From Paenibacillus nanensis (GTDB lineage Bacteria > Bacillota > Bacilli > Paenibacillales > Paenibacillaceae), in NCBI RefSeq assembly GCF_003583765.1, contig NZ_QXQA01000006.1:1-64000 (forward strand): DNA of 64,000 nucleotides, in the 5' to 3' direction. The translations under genes and the position numbers were made by a program. This document shows positions 24,333 to 33,866 of this stretch, piece by piece (within the stretch, counting starts at the first letter, position 1; each line of letters begins with the position of its first letter). The notes below the pieces were generated by a model. That model did not search any database. It worked only from the letters and a program-made list of their open reading frames with translations, and had not been told where the DNA came from.

Positions 24333-25892
24333 TTAATTGCCGGACATCGTCTTTTTTTTCCGCAAGCTCAAATACATTACCTTCCGCAGTATAGTTAACG
24401 CCATCTCTTTGAAATATGTAAACTCTTTGTTTCTCCAGAAGATCAAAAGGTACAAACCATTAATAAGAATAATATTTATTGCGCCGTTTGCAACTAAAGC
24501 ATAGATCGACGTTTCTTCTTTTATGTCATTTGTGATGATATGCGTAAGGAAAAACGGGATCAGCCCTATCGCCAAATATTTGAAGTACATTAAAAAATAA
24601 GCCCGTAACTTTTTTTTGAAGATATAGGTGTACACCATTTTCGGCTTCACCCAGAAAATAACGGCCAAATTACTGATTAGCGTACCAATAAATACGCCTG
24701 CGAGTCCGATCCAGTTTACTAATAGGATGGATGCCGCCAAGTTAATCAGGGCTTCATAGACAGGCGCATACCGGTCTTGATAATAAATTCCCCCGCTTTC
24801 CTTAAACCGCTCGACCGATGCGCGCATAAGGAAAAAGTAAAAATTAATAAGAATAATATTTAGAGACAGCGCATCCAGCTTTTGATCTGCTCCAAGCCAG
24901 ATCGAAACAAATTGGCTTAACGTATTGTACAAAAAGATCGTAGCAAACGAAGCTAGCCAAAAGTTCAAAAAAAACAGCTTTTGATGCACTTTATACGCAT
25001 CCTCTTCATTCCCCGTGGCTAGCAAATTGCCTACGCTTGCCGTAATCCCCGAGAAAGCGTGAGAGATTAAACCCTGAATCGATCCAATAACTAACATAAA
25101 GCTGTTATAGATCCCCACGACCGTTAAGTTAATGGTTGTCGAAATAATCAAATTGTCTGTGCCAAGAACAAGAACTCCTCCGATTTTATGAAAAAATAAA
25201 GCCTTAATATTTTTGAGCAGCGATTTTTTCTCATTCTCTTCGAGCACCCCGTCTTGCAGTTGCTGAACCCAAGCATATTTTTTATTGATATATCGATTCA
25301 TAAATATGAAGTAAACTGCATTAATGACGATCTGAATAAGGAGATAAAGGTAAAAATCAGGATAAATAGTAAGCAGAAGGTAATGGAGTATGGCGATTAT
25401 AAGCTTACTTGCAGTCATTGCAATAGAAATCTTATAACCGTCTTGAGCGACAGTTAACATGCACAACTTATAAGAGAAGAAATAGCTGATAAGGGTATTG
25501 ATCAGAAACAAAATAAAGTACATCGCGGCATCAAGCAATTGGATCTCATCTTGAATAAAAAAACGTAAAAACGGGATTGTCGCCAGGCCTAATCCAAAAA
25601 TGATTAAGCCGACTATATGGTAAAACCTTCGATAAAATTGTAAGTACCCAAGCATTCGCGGCTTATCGCCTTCTGCGAAAGGTTTATACAACGAGTAAAT
25701 AATTGCGCTTCCTATTCCTAGCTCAACAATCGACAATACGCCTATAATACTGGTGTACAACGAGCTTAGTCCTAAGTAGTCGTTGCCAAGCGAGTCGAGC
25801 AGCGCCTTTCTAACAAAAAAGGCGGGCAGTGCGCCCAGTATAAAGGTAATGAAATTGACAACAACGTTTAAACTTGCTTTTTTCACCCTCAA
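24333..25892 (-). CDS. Polysaccharide flippase (Wzx/MATE-like)
   Basis: 519 residues with 12-14 membrane segments and the N-terminal pattern of lipid-linked oligosaccharide flippases (NFITFILGALPAFFVRKALL). It should move undecaprenyl-linked repeat units across the membrane, as EpsK does in B. subtilis. The TTG start overlaps the upstream gene's stop (TTGA), so the two are translationally coupled. It is the last gene of the pyruvyl transferase-GT4-flippase operon. Confidence 0.85.
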   Translation of the reverse strand: MRVKKASLNVVVNFITFILGALPAFFVRKALLDSLGNDYLGLSSLYTSIIGVLSIVELGIGSAIIYSLYKPFAEGDKPRMLGYLQFYRRFYHIVGLIIFGLGLATIPFLRFFIQDEIQLLDAAMYFILFLINTLISYFFSYKLCMLTVAQDGYKISIAMTASKLIIAILHYLLLTIYPDFYLYLLIQIVINAVYFIFMNRYINKKYAWVQQLQDGVLEENEKKSLLKNIKALFFHKIGGVLVLGTDNLIISTTINLTVVGIYNSFMLVIGSIQGLISHAFSGITASVGNLLATGNEEDAYKVHQKLFFLNFWLASFATIFLYNTLSQFVSIWLGADQKLDALSLNIILINFYFFLMRASVERFKESGGIYYQDRYAPVYEALINLAASILLVNWIGLAGVFIGTLISNLAVIFWVKPKMVYTYIFKKKLRAYFLMYFKYLAIGLIPFFLTHIITNDIKEETSIYALVANGAINIILINGLYLLIFWRNKEFTYFKEMALTILRKVMYLSLRKKKTMSGN

Positions 25893-27097
25893 GGTTGTGT
25901 CTCCGCTCCATCAATATTCGACTCAATGAGTTCGTATACTTTATGTATTTCGTTTTCCGTCCCTACATCTTCAATCTTCAAATGCTGAATAATCGAATCC
26001 CTCAAACCGGGGTCATCGATCAATTCGCGAATCCCTTCGTAAAGCGCTTCTCCGCTCATTTGCACGATCAGCCCGTTCCATCTATCCTTTATTTGATTGT
26101 GTACGACAGGGAAGTTTGTTGCGACAACAGGTTTTTGCAAGCAGCGCGCCTCGGCAATCGCCAGCCCGAAGCCTTCGAATCGTGACGGCTGCACATAAAT
26201 ATCGCTTTGCTTTAAAAAGGTGTATGGATTATGAAAGGTACCCAGCAGCTTCATATGTTCGTTCAAGCCATTCGACTTAATCGACCGTTCCAGCTCCTCT
26301 TTCAAAGGACCTTCGCCTATGATGTACCAAACAAACCGATACCCTTTTTCTTTCAGCCTGATGCACGCCTCGATGGCCAGGTCATATCCTTTGGATTCAA
26401 CCAATCGGCCTATGGTCAGTATTCTTGTTCCGTCACAATCATGCTCGAAACCGCCCTTCTGGAGGGCCATGGCGGATATCATCGCCGTCGATACAATATC
26501 GTACACCACCTTGGTCTTCCCAGCCGCTTCCGGCATTTCGGCTGTAAACACCTCTTTGTTAACGTCAGACACTGCCACTATATTTTGAAACCGGGCATAA
26601 AACGGCGCATCAAACTTTTTATCATATTGGGCAGCTCTGTAATCCGTATTGATCCAGCAAAACTTTTTGGCTGCATGAACTTTCTCCGCAACAAAGTAAG
26701 TCGGAATGCCTTGGCTGTAAGCAATGGCCGCATCGTAAGTCGTATCCAGCTTTGCAATACGATCGGCCATCCATCTCCAGTTGATTTGAGCATGATGCTT
26801 TCGTTTTCTTTGAATATTCTGCCTATGCGCGATATAAAGCATCATTTTGTTAAACAGCGTTTTAAACTTTCGATCGGCAATCAGCTTTCGAATGCCTTCT
26901 TCGTAGCTTTTTACGGAATCTGGCACCTCCAGCAATCGCACCTGCTTTGGCAATAAAGGCAGATACAATCCCTGTTTCGAAAATAATAATAAGTCCACCT
27001 TATATTTCGAATAATCAAAGAGCGTCAGTAAGGAGATTAAGCTTTTTTCAGCGCCTCCGCTATTCAAAGAATCAATGACGAACAAGACTCTTTTCAT
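25889..27097 (-). CDS. Family 4 glycosyltransferase
   Basis: 402 residues, GT-B fold. An N-terminal SGGAEKSL loop, ILTIGRLVESKGYDLAI (~228) and the C-terminal nucleotide-sugar site PSRFEGFGLAIAEA (~310) identify a retaining GT4 enzyme. It is closely similar in layout to the protein at 31964. Its start overlaps the upstream pyruvyl transferase gene by 26 bp. The acceptor is unknown. Confidence 0.85.
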   Translation of the reverse strand: MKRVLFVIDSLNSGGAEKSLISLLTLFDYSKYKVDLLLFSKQGLYLPLLPKQVRLLEVPDSVKSYEEGIRKLIADRKFKTLFNKMMLYIAHRQNIQRKRKHHAQINWRWMADRIAKLDTTYDAAIAYSQGIPTYFVAEKVHAAKKFCWINTDYRAAQYDKKFDAPFYARFQNIVAVSDVNKEVFTAEMPEAAGKTKVVYDIVSTAMISAMALQKGGFEHDCDGTRILTIGRLVESKGYDLAIEACIRLKEKGYRFVWYIIGEGPLKEELERSIKSNGLNEHMKLLGTFHNPYTFLKQSDIYVQPSRFEGFGLAIAEARCLQKPVVATNFPVVHNQIKDRWNGLIVQMSGEALYEGIRELIDDPGLRDSIIQHLKIEDVGTENEIHKVYELIESNIDGAETQP

Positions 27098-28214
27098 GCT
27101 GAACCATTCCTTGTACGAGTAGTTGATCCAAATACGATTTGGATGACATCTTCTTTGTCTTAATCATTTCTTTCACAACGCTGTAGTCAATCTTCTTTAA
27201 TAACTCCTCGGCCTTGTACTCATGATTCGTTAATCTGCTATTCAGGTTGAGGTCATCCAGCAAATCCCGCATGCGGGTATTGATGGCCTCCGTTCTATTC
27301 ACAATAACAAAATCTTTCTCATAAATAAGGGAAAACACGGCTGCGTGGTAAGAGTTAGATACGACAAATTTTGCATCCCGGATAAGCGATATAAACGAAT
27401 CGGGCCCGACATATCGAAACATCTTATCCGCGTATCTTTGCTTGCCCGGATTCACGCAATAAATCTTATAACCCGTAAGCTCCTTTAGCTCCAACGCAAT
27501 TTTTTTGATTAGCTCGCTGTTATCAAAGTCATAAATGAGGATGTAATCCTCTTTATAACTGCCGCTGCTGATCTTGTCCCACTCTGTTTGATCCAGCAAA
27601 AAGACCGGATCCAGCACCGTGATTGCCCTATGTATCCCCAAATCCCTAAGGATTTTAACGCCGCTTTTTTCTCTTACCGCAACGCCGTCAAGCCGCTCGA
27701 CTCTTTCTTTCACCACTTTTTTAAGGGGCTCCGCGATACTATCTGTCGCGAAGCTAGCCGCGTAGGAAGCTTTTATTTTTTGGGAAGGAGCAAAGTCGAG
27801 ATAAAAGGCGGGATCTTTCCCGTTTTGATGCAGACTGTTCCAGATCTGGTCGCTGCCGCAAATATAGGCCTCGGCGGCCGGCGGTTTTTGTTTGAGTTCA
27901 TCATTCGTTCGGTAGCAGGTGTCGGTTATGCTCAAATATTTTTTATCAAAGCGGTCGAACGCTTTTTTTCTGCGGAGCGAGATTAATCGTCCTGGTAATT
28001 TTAAAGTCAAATAGGTCCACTTTAATAACCTGTTTTTTTCCCATCTTGGGTTGGCAACGTTTGATAAACGATAATGATTGCTTAAGTACTCCGGCCTATA
28101 ATCGATTATCTCGACATCATGACCCGAGTTTTTCAAATATTTCATTAAGCCGTATGCTTGGAGCGATGCCCCATGGTTGTATACGCGATGACATGTAATT
28201 GTGCATATTTTCAT
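27072..28214 (-). CDS. Polysaccharide pyruvyl transferase
   Basis: 380 residues of the polysaccharide pyruvyl transferase family (ITCHRVYNHGASLQAYGL, CGSDQIWN near 120, VVSNSYHAAVFSL near 285). It should add pyruvate ketals to a sugar in the exopolysaccharide or wall polymer, the role of EpsI/EpsO and CsaB. It is the first gene of a three-gene operon. GGAGTG precedes the ATG. Two SinR-type sites lie upstream. Confidence 0.85.
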   Translation of the reverse strand: MKICTITCHRVYNHGASLQAYGLMKYLKNSGHDVEIIDYRPEYLSNHYRLSNVANPRWEKNRLLKWTYLTLKLPGRLISLRRKKAFDRFDKKYLSITDTCYRTNDELKQKPPAAEAYICGSDQIWNSLHQNGKDPAFYLDFAPSQKIKASYAASFATDSIAEPLKKVVKERVERLDGVAVREKSGVKILRDLGIHRAITVLDPVFLLDQTEWDKISSGSYKEDYILIYDFDNSELIKKIALELKELTGYKIYCVNPGKQRYADKMFRYVGPDSFISLIRDAKFVVSNSYHAAVFSLIYEKDFVIVNRTEAINTRMRDLLDDLNLNSRLTNHEYKAEELLKKIDYSVVKEMIKTKKMSSKSYLDQLLVQGMVQHEKSLVRH

Positions 28215-28255
28215 AAACCGATTTCACTCCTGTCTTTCAACCTAAACCGAAAAAT

Positions 28256-28271
28256 GTTCATTATAACGAAC
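28256..28271 (-). promoter_or_regulatory. SinR-type site on the -10 of the pyruvyl transferase operon
   Basis: GTTCATTATAACGAAC contains the minus-strand TATAAT (28265-28260), 42 bp before the start codon. No strong -35 is visible. Confidence 0.7.
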
Positions 28272-28379
28272 GCAATTCCATTCTACCTCATCTTTAGCAA
28301 TCCAGCAACCCTAGCCATTGTTTCTTAACATAATGGACGTTCTCTTCTTCCTTGAACGGCACAGTACAACAACACGATT

Positions 28380-28395
28380 GTTCTTTACAAAGAAC
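28380..28395 (-). promoter_or_regulatory. Distal SinR-type site of the same operon
   Basis: GTTCTTTACAAAGAAC, one mismatch from a perfect palindrome, lies about 110 bp upstream of the proximal site. On the minus strand it is preceded by TGCTATGTA, a possible extended -10. Confidence 0.6.
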
Positions 28396-28437
28396 TACAT
28401 AGCACGAAATATCCGTCCATCCCGCCACAAGAAATAG

Positions 28438-28467
28438 AAGCCTCCCTCTTAAGCAGAAGAAGGCTTC
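28438..28467 (-). terminator. Terminator of the exported beta-helix gene
   Basis: GAAGCCT pairs with AGGCTTC plus partial inner pairing, followed on the minus strand by a T-rich stretch. It lies 14 bp past the stop at 28481. Confidence 0.65.
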
Positions 28468-28480
28468 ACGCATTACCGTC

Positions 28481-30718
28481 TTATTCATTCACCGTTATAT
28501 TGCCGTTCTGCGCATCGTTTTCTTTAAGGGCAAGCTTTGCGTTAACCAGCGTATTTCTCTCCACCGTGTAGGAAGGAGCACCGACACCGGCGTTAATCGT
28601 CGAAATTCCAATTGCCGGACGATTCGTCGCAATCGTATTTCTTCTAATTGCCGCTTTTAAAATATCATTCTTCTCGTTGGCTTTCCCGATCTCATTCAAT
28701 CGAATAATGTCGATTTGTTCATTTTTTAGTTTGTGGGCAACAATGGCATTATCCTCCAGCAATACATTAGCCGCCGATTGAACGTGAATGGCAGTGGTAT
28801 GGCCAAGCAGTTCAAATCTTGATTTTTTTATCGTCAAGTTCAGTTCCGGGTTATTCGCCACTAGGCCGTTAAAGGCGGTTGAACTGAAGGTAAACACGCA
28901 ATTATTAAACGTATAAGCCCCGGCGTTGCTGACTCCGATCGCGCCTGAAGCTCCGCCTTCCGCTCCGGCAAACTCGCAATTATTATAAATCGCCGGAGGC
29001 AACGACAGCCCGTACGTGGAGTTATAGTCCGTTACTTTCAAGTTGTTAATTATACTTCCCGGCTCTATTCCACCCGTTACCGTACGCAATTTGGATTCAC
29101 CGGAGATCGTAATGTTGTCTAGTCGTACCCGCTTACCTGTCAGTGAAAGTCCCGCTTCAAGCGATTTGTTCACGCTATGAATGGTAACATTGGACGCTTG
29201 CACGCCGAACGGCTCTATCGCGTCGATGTGCAACACAGAATCCACAAGCTTCATCCCGTCGATCCGGATATTGGTGCCGCTAAACGATGTCCGCGTCCCC
29301 TCGAGCCGATTATTGATAAAGGTTGCATCCCGATACACGTTTATTGTCGACCCGTCAAAAAAGTTGTTTTTTACAAGAGCGCCGGAAAATGGTTTTGAAA
29401 TGGCGAGCCCTATTTTTCCTTTTGACGCCATTCTATTATTTTGTACGACCGCATTTTCTCCATCGTAAAGAATGACATCGTATGCGGCATTGTTGTGAAA
29501 GGAGTTATCCGAAATGATAATGTCCTTATTGTAAAAACCGTTTAAGTGGAATCCGCCCTCCACATCGATGCCGGACTGAGGCGCGGTGCCTTGCATGTGA
29601 TGAAGCTCGTTTTTCTGAATAAGGACATGCTCCGCTCCGCCAACCGTAATGCCCTGCCTGCGGTTATACGCAAATTCCGAGTTTTGCACAAGCACATTCG
29701 TGCTTAAAACGCGGCTCCAGGTTTGGATATGGGCGCCGGCCGCATTCGATTTCGCAAAAACAAGATGGAAGGCGGCAGCTCCGTAAGGAATCGAAATTTC
29801 TTCTCGAACCTTAACGCCAGCAAGCTTCTTCAAAAATTTATTTTTATGATCATAGAAGTAGATATCAAATACTTCAGGGAGATTAATCGGATTAGACAGC
29901 TCGAACACACGTCTTTTATCAAGAATCTTGTTATCTAATAACAAAGGCTTCGCGGTACGGATCTTTTGTTTATCCGCCGCCGGTATTCCTTTATCATTGA
30001 ATGTTCCCGACTCAAAATGATCTGCGTATATCCCATGCAGAGAAGTTCCGAATCCGCCAACTAATAAACCATCCCCGGTAAAATGCGTCGACGTTACTCC
30101 ATCAATCGTGACAAAGTCTGCTCCTTCAATCGCGATGCCATACCCGCTTTCATGAGTGCCGAAGGACCCAGCATGATCTTTTTTGCTGTAGTCATGCTTA
30201 TCTCTGTCCCCTTTATACACGCCGCCTCTAATCGTGACATGGTCTGCATCCGGACCAATATAGAGCAAATGATAATATTCCTTTCCATTCGGCTCCTTCT
30301 GAAGGATGGCAGTAGAGGGCAGATCAAATAACATATTGCCGACCATGTTAATTCGGCTGTCCTTGTCGATCAGATACGTGCCGGCCGGCAATGTAACGGC
30401 TGTTATGCCATTTTTGTGCGCCCATAGTAGAGCTTCGTTAATGCCTTTTGTCGTGCGGACCGGATCGGTGCCGTCGTTGCGAATCCCCCATTTATTCAGG
30501 TCAATGACATGGGGGGTTAATTGATATCTGTTTAAATCCGCCCCTGTAGGAAGCGTCTTTCCGATCGTATGAGTACCCTGTCCTGGAAGTATATTGCTCT
30601 CGGTATATGCTGTTTTCTCCGGCTGTAGCGATGCTCCTGCTTCGGTTGCCAGACGTAACGGCAGCTGCAGAATTGAAAGTTGAATACCAATCATCAAGGT
30701 CCAAATGATCCATTTCAC
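28481..30718 (-). CDS. Exported right-handed beta-helix protein
   Basis: 745 residues from the GTG at 30718, chosen because AGGAGG lies 13 nt upstream and the frame then opens with a proper signal peptide (MKWIIWTLMIGIQLSILQLP). The mature part is a pectate-lyase-superfamily beta-helix (VIDLNKWGIRNDGTDP, GINEALLWAHKNG, many N-x-F/I-x-N turns). It has the same insert and coil order as the intracellular-looking protein at 21469, so the two are paralogues. Catalytic residues cannot be placed. A surface polysaccharide lyase, epimerase or binding role is possible. Confidence 0.75.
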   Translation of the reverse strand: MKWIIWTLMIGIQLSILQLPLRLATEAGASLQPEKTAYTESNILPGQGTHTIGKTLPTGADLNRYQLTPHVIDLNKWGIRNDGTDPVRTTKGINEALLWAHKNGITAVTLPAGTYLIDKDSRINMVGNMLFDLPSTAILQKEPNGKEYYHLLYIGPDADHVTIRGGVYKGDRDKHDYSKKDHAGSFGTHESGYGIAIEGADFVTIDGVTSTHFTGDGLLVGGFGTSLHGIYADHFESGTFNDKGIPAADKQKIRTAKPLLLDNKILDKRRVFELSNPINLPEVFDIYFYDHKNKFLKKLAGVKVREEISIPYGAAAFHLVFAKSNAAGAHIQTWSRVLSTNVLVQNSEFAYNRRQGITVGGAEHVLIQKNELHHMQGTAPQSGIDVEGGFHLNGFYNKDIIISDNSFHNNAAYDVILYDGENAVVQNNRMASKGKIGLAISKPFSGALVKNNFFDGSTINVYRDATFINNRLEGTRTSFSGTNIRIDGMKLVDSVLHIDAIEPFGVQASNVTIHSVNKSLEAGLSLTGKRVRLDNITISGESKLRTVTGGIEPGSIINNLKVTDYNSTYGLSLPPAIYNNCEFAGAEGGASGAIGVSNAGAYTFNNCVFTFSSTAFNGLVANNPELNLTIKKSRFELLGHTTAIHVQSAANVLLEDNAIVAHKLKNEQIDIIRLNEIGKANEKNDILKAAIRRNTIATNRPAIGISTINAGVGAPSYTVERNTLVNAKLALKENDAQNGNITVNE

Positions 30719-30935
30719 TGCGATCGTAATCCTCCTCATATAACTTATAATCGTACCGAGACTTATTTGATCATTTACAGCAGCTATACAGGCAATATTA
30801 GAACGAATAAAGTCCCTTTCATGCGCGTAATGACGACTATAACTCATATAAGCCTGTTTTACGCAAAGGAATAATAACAGTCCCTCACTATGATTATTCT
30901 CCGAATGGAAAGAAGTGACGGATTATTAATCCTAA

Positions 30936-31967
30936 CTATTGCAATGATTGGCTCACTGATTTATTCATCCATGTTTTCGTTCTATGTATAGAGACATAAC
31001 TCAATAGTGAAAGCAGAACCGACAAGCAAACTACCGAAACGAAAGCTACAACTAAAAATACAACCGTACCCTGCGGCATCCCGAGCTCTCTGTACACAGC
31101 GCTTATGGCCGATAAGACGGCCGCATGAGACAGATAAATACCATAGGACAACTTCGACAATCTGAGCGTAAATGTTGCTGGCTGTCTTCCTTCAGGCCAA
31201 GCGCCTAGCAGCATCATAAAAAATAAACAGGAATAGAGGATAACACTAGGTCTGATGGAGGTGGTAGCTATTCCGACGCCTATTATCCCTTTTGTAAGGT
31301 ACGTCTCTAGAAACAACCCGAATAAGGCAGCAAAATACAAAGGCAATATAAACGGTTTGTAATTCCGGATTATGGCGAGCTTCTTGCTGAAGTCTTCCGC
31401 GAACCATATTCCCAGTACAAAATAAACCAGCCAGTTAAGCGGGTTGAGGAGATTACCAAAAAGCGGTATTCCTGCATACGTGGCAATGAGCTGGCTCGCT
31501 GCGCTTAGGACTAAAGCTCCTAGCAATCCCAGCATTGTTGAACCGATTCGATATAGAACAGGATACAACAAGTAAAATAAAATGATTAAAGGCATGTAAT
31601 AAAGATGGTAGTATGCTCCTCCTGTAACCAGTTCCTTTAAGAAGGTTAAAGGCACAAATGATTGATAAGACACGGCATGATACACAATACTCCACAGCAC
31701 ATAGAGTAAAAGAATTTTGGAGAGGCGTTTGTTCAGAAAAGCGAAATAGCCAAGCTTTGAATTGTCCGACAAAGATAGTCCGAGTCCCGATAAAAATAAA
31801 AAGGCCGGAACAGCAAATCGAAACGCTTGATTTAAAAACAGGACGATCCCTTCCGTCCACGTCCTTTCCGCTGCATCGGGCAACACCGTAGCTGTCACAT
31901 GAATAACCAGCACCCCAATGATCGCAACGCTTCGCATGACATCTAACGCATAATAGCGATTTTTCAT
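30936..31967 (-). CDS. Membrane O-acyltransferase (acyltransferase 3 family)
   Basis: 343 residues with about ten membrane segments and the family opening RYYALDVMRSVAIIGVLVIH, whose Asp and His are typical of this family. Members acetylate or succinylate exopolysaccharide repeat units from the cytoplasmic side. The start overlaps the upstream glycosyltransferase stop (ATGA). It is the last gene of the operon starting at 35111. Confidence 0.85.
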   Translation of the reverse strand: MKNRYYALDVMRSVAIIGVLVIHVTATVLPDAAERTWTEGIVLFLNQAFRFAVPAFLFLSGLGLSLSDNSKLGYFAFLNKRLSKILLLYVLWSIVYHAVSYQSFVPLTFLKELVTGGAYYHLYYMPLIILFYLLYPVLYRIGSTMLGLLGALVLSAASQLIATYAGIPLFGNLLNPLNWLVYFVLGIWFAEDFSKKLAIIRNYKPFILPLYFAALFGLFLETYLTKGIIGVGIATTSIRPSVILYSCLFFMMLLGAWPEGRQPATFTLRLSKLSYGIYLSHAAVLSAISAVYRELGMPQGTVVFLVVAFVSVVCLSVLLSLLSYVSIHRTKTWMNKSVSQSLQ

Positions 31968-33232
31968 CTCACAGATCCTTTCGAGTAGGATTCAAGTGAT
32001 TGTCTCTTCACGGTGTTAGCTTTATCCGATGCCTTTTCTACGATCTCATACAGCTTTTCTAACTCGCAGGAATTATCGTACGTTTGATTCGAGCAATTCA
32101 TGGCTAATTCATGGAGCAGTGTTTTGTTCTGATATAACGTCTCGATGCCGGCTGCAATCCCTTCGGCAGACAGCTCGCAAATATAGCCGTCGACGCCATG
32201 CGTGACTTGGCTGGCAGCCGTCGCATAGCGGGTGATCATGACCGGCTTGCCCAATATTTGCGCTTCCGTGACGCTGACCGCTTTCCCCTCATACCGCGAG
32301 GGCTGCGCGAACAAATCGCAAGCCTTCATATAAGGATAAGGATTGTTCTTTTTACCGTGAAGAATAAAGCGGTCCTGCAGGCCGTGCTCATGAATAAGCG
32401 CTCTCAGCTCCGCCTCCATCCCGCCGAAGCCGATAACATGCCACTTCAAGTGTTGAAAGCCCCGATCCCTTAAGAGGCGCATCGCTTGAACAGCCATGTC
32501 AAAGCCTTTGACGTACGATAATCGGCCCACGGAAACGATATGGAAAAACGCCTTGTCGAACGAAAGCTCCGGCGGCTTCTCCTCCGCGCTTTCATGGATA
32601 AAGGAAGGCGACGTAATATTTTCGATCAGAACCAGCTTGCCGCGAAGCTCGGGATAGGTCTTGGAGAATGCCTCCGTGCAGGCATCCGATATCGAGACGA
32701 TGCGGTCAAAGCTCTTCCACATCGCGCCGTCAACGCGGTTATCGATCTCCAGCTTACTGTAATCCGTATGGATCCAAGCCACCTTCTTATCCGCATGGAC
32801 CCGCTTCATCACAAAGTCGTGCGGCCAGGCATAGCTGATCGCGGCATCGTAATGCTTCGATAGCGCCGGCATGAAGGGGGCTAAATATTTGGACACGAGC
32901 TGCAATTGAATGTACCCGTAGCCCTCCGGCAGCTTAAGCCGCTTGGCCCTTCCATACGAGAGCAGCTTGATCATCAGGCGCATGATGAAGGCGAACAGCT
33001 GCCCGTCCTTCAAGCATTGCATCATCGATTTGCGAAAAATTTTGTGCGTCTTGTTCTCTGGTAGTACGTTCGCCCGCTTCGGTATTTGGTTCATTAGATC
33101 GCCCTGATGAGAGAAGACGAGCACATCCACCTCGTAACGCTCATAGTCAAAGCTGTTCAGCATGTTGATCAAGCTGCGTTCGACGCCGCCAATCTCCATG
33201 TCGTAAACGGAAATCAGTATGCTCTTCTTCAT
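31964..33232 (-). CDS. Family 4 glycosyltransferase
   Basis: 422 residues, GT-B fold. Features are EIGGVERSLINML at the N-terminus, IVSVGRLSYVKGFDMA (~230) and PSRYEGKAVSVTEA (~320). It is the same subfamily as the GT4 at 25889, suggesting duplication within the locus. It overlaps both neighbours by 4 bp, so translation is coupled through the operon. Confidence 0.85.
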   Translation of the reverse strand: MKKSILISVYDMEIGGVERSLINMLNSFDYERYEVDVLVFSHQGDLMNQIPKRANVLPENKTHKIFRKSMMQCLKDGQLFAFIMRLMIKLLSYGRAKRLKLPEGYGYIQLQLVSKYLAPFMPALSKHYDAAISYAWPHDFVMKRVHADKKVAWIHTDYSKLEIDNRVDGAMWKSFDRIVSISDACTEAFSKTYPELRGKLVLIENITSPSFIHESAEEKPPELSFDKAFFHIVSVGRLSYVKGFDMAVQAMRLLRDRGFQHLKWHVIGFGGMEAELRALIHEHGLQDRFILHGKKNNPYPYMKACDLFAQPSRYEGKAVSVTEAQILGKPVMITRYATAASQVTHGVDGYICELSAEGIAAGIETLYQNKTLLHELAMNCSNQTYDNSCELEKLYEIVEKASDKANTVKRQSLESYSKGSVR

Positions 33233-33864
33233 TGCGCCGCTCCCGCCCGAAGAACCTCTTTTTTGCCAATCTCGAGCAAGCGGCTCTCTCTTTTATTCAA
33301 ATAGACGGTGTGCGCGGGCACATGGCCTTTCACTACGCTGCCAGCCGCGATGACGGCATGGTCGCCGATGACGGTATCGCGCAGAATGACTACATTCGAG
33401 CCGATCCATACATGCTCTCCGATCGTCACCTGCCCGACAAGCAAATGCCCGCCTTCGCTGGATTTGTAGTTATGGTCATGATCGTTTATACAAACGTTCG
33501 GCGCAATTTTGGTATAGGCGCCTATAGTCGTTCGGCCGACGCAGTTGATATTGCAATTGTCGTTAATGAAGACGTGGTTCCCCAGCCTCAATTCGCCTTG
33601 ATGGTCAACGCGAATGCTGGCGTTTTTTCGGATAAACACATATTTGCCGATTCGCATGCGGGCCTGCCTGCTCAGCAATTCCACCGTGCTGTTCGCCTGA
33701 ATAAAAAAGACGGAGCTGTCCAGCCGCCGAAGATAGATCATCTTAAGGAGCAGTCCCCTTAAGAAGCCCGCAAGCTGCATTTTATTCAGCAATAGCATGC
33801 TGACCATGCCTCGCGATCGATATTGCTGCTTAAGCGCGCGAAGCATCTTGACGAAAAATGCCAT
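33229..33864 (-). CDS. Hexapeptide-repeat acetyltransferase (WcaF/NodL-like)
   Basis: 211 residues. After a basic, partly hydrophobic N-terminus comes a left-handed beta-helix with INCVGRTTIGAYTKIAPNV, the active-site His loop NDHDHNY (~125) and GEHVWIGSNVVIL. It should acetylate a sugar. It starts 2 nt after the nucleotidyltransferase-like gene and overlaps the GT4 start. Confidence 0.8.
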   Translation of the reverse strand: MAFFVKMLRALKQQYRSRGMVSMLLLNKMQLAGFLRGLLLKMIYLRRLDSSVFFIQANSTVELLSRQARMRIGKYVFIRKNASIRVDHQGELRLGNHVFINDNCNINCVGRTTIGAYTKIAPNVCINDHDHNYKSSEGGHLLVGQVTIGEHVWIGSNVVILRDTVIGDHAVIAAGSVVKGHVPAHTVYLNKRESRLLEIGKKEVLRAGAAQ

Positions 33865-33866
33865 GA

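Noticed and set aside
28294-28488. 64-codon minus-strand frame between the beta-helix gene and the pyruvyl transferase operon
   Set aside because: It spans a terminator and a SinR-type site, is Cys-rich without pattern, and lacks a ribosome site.
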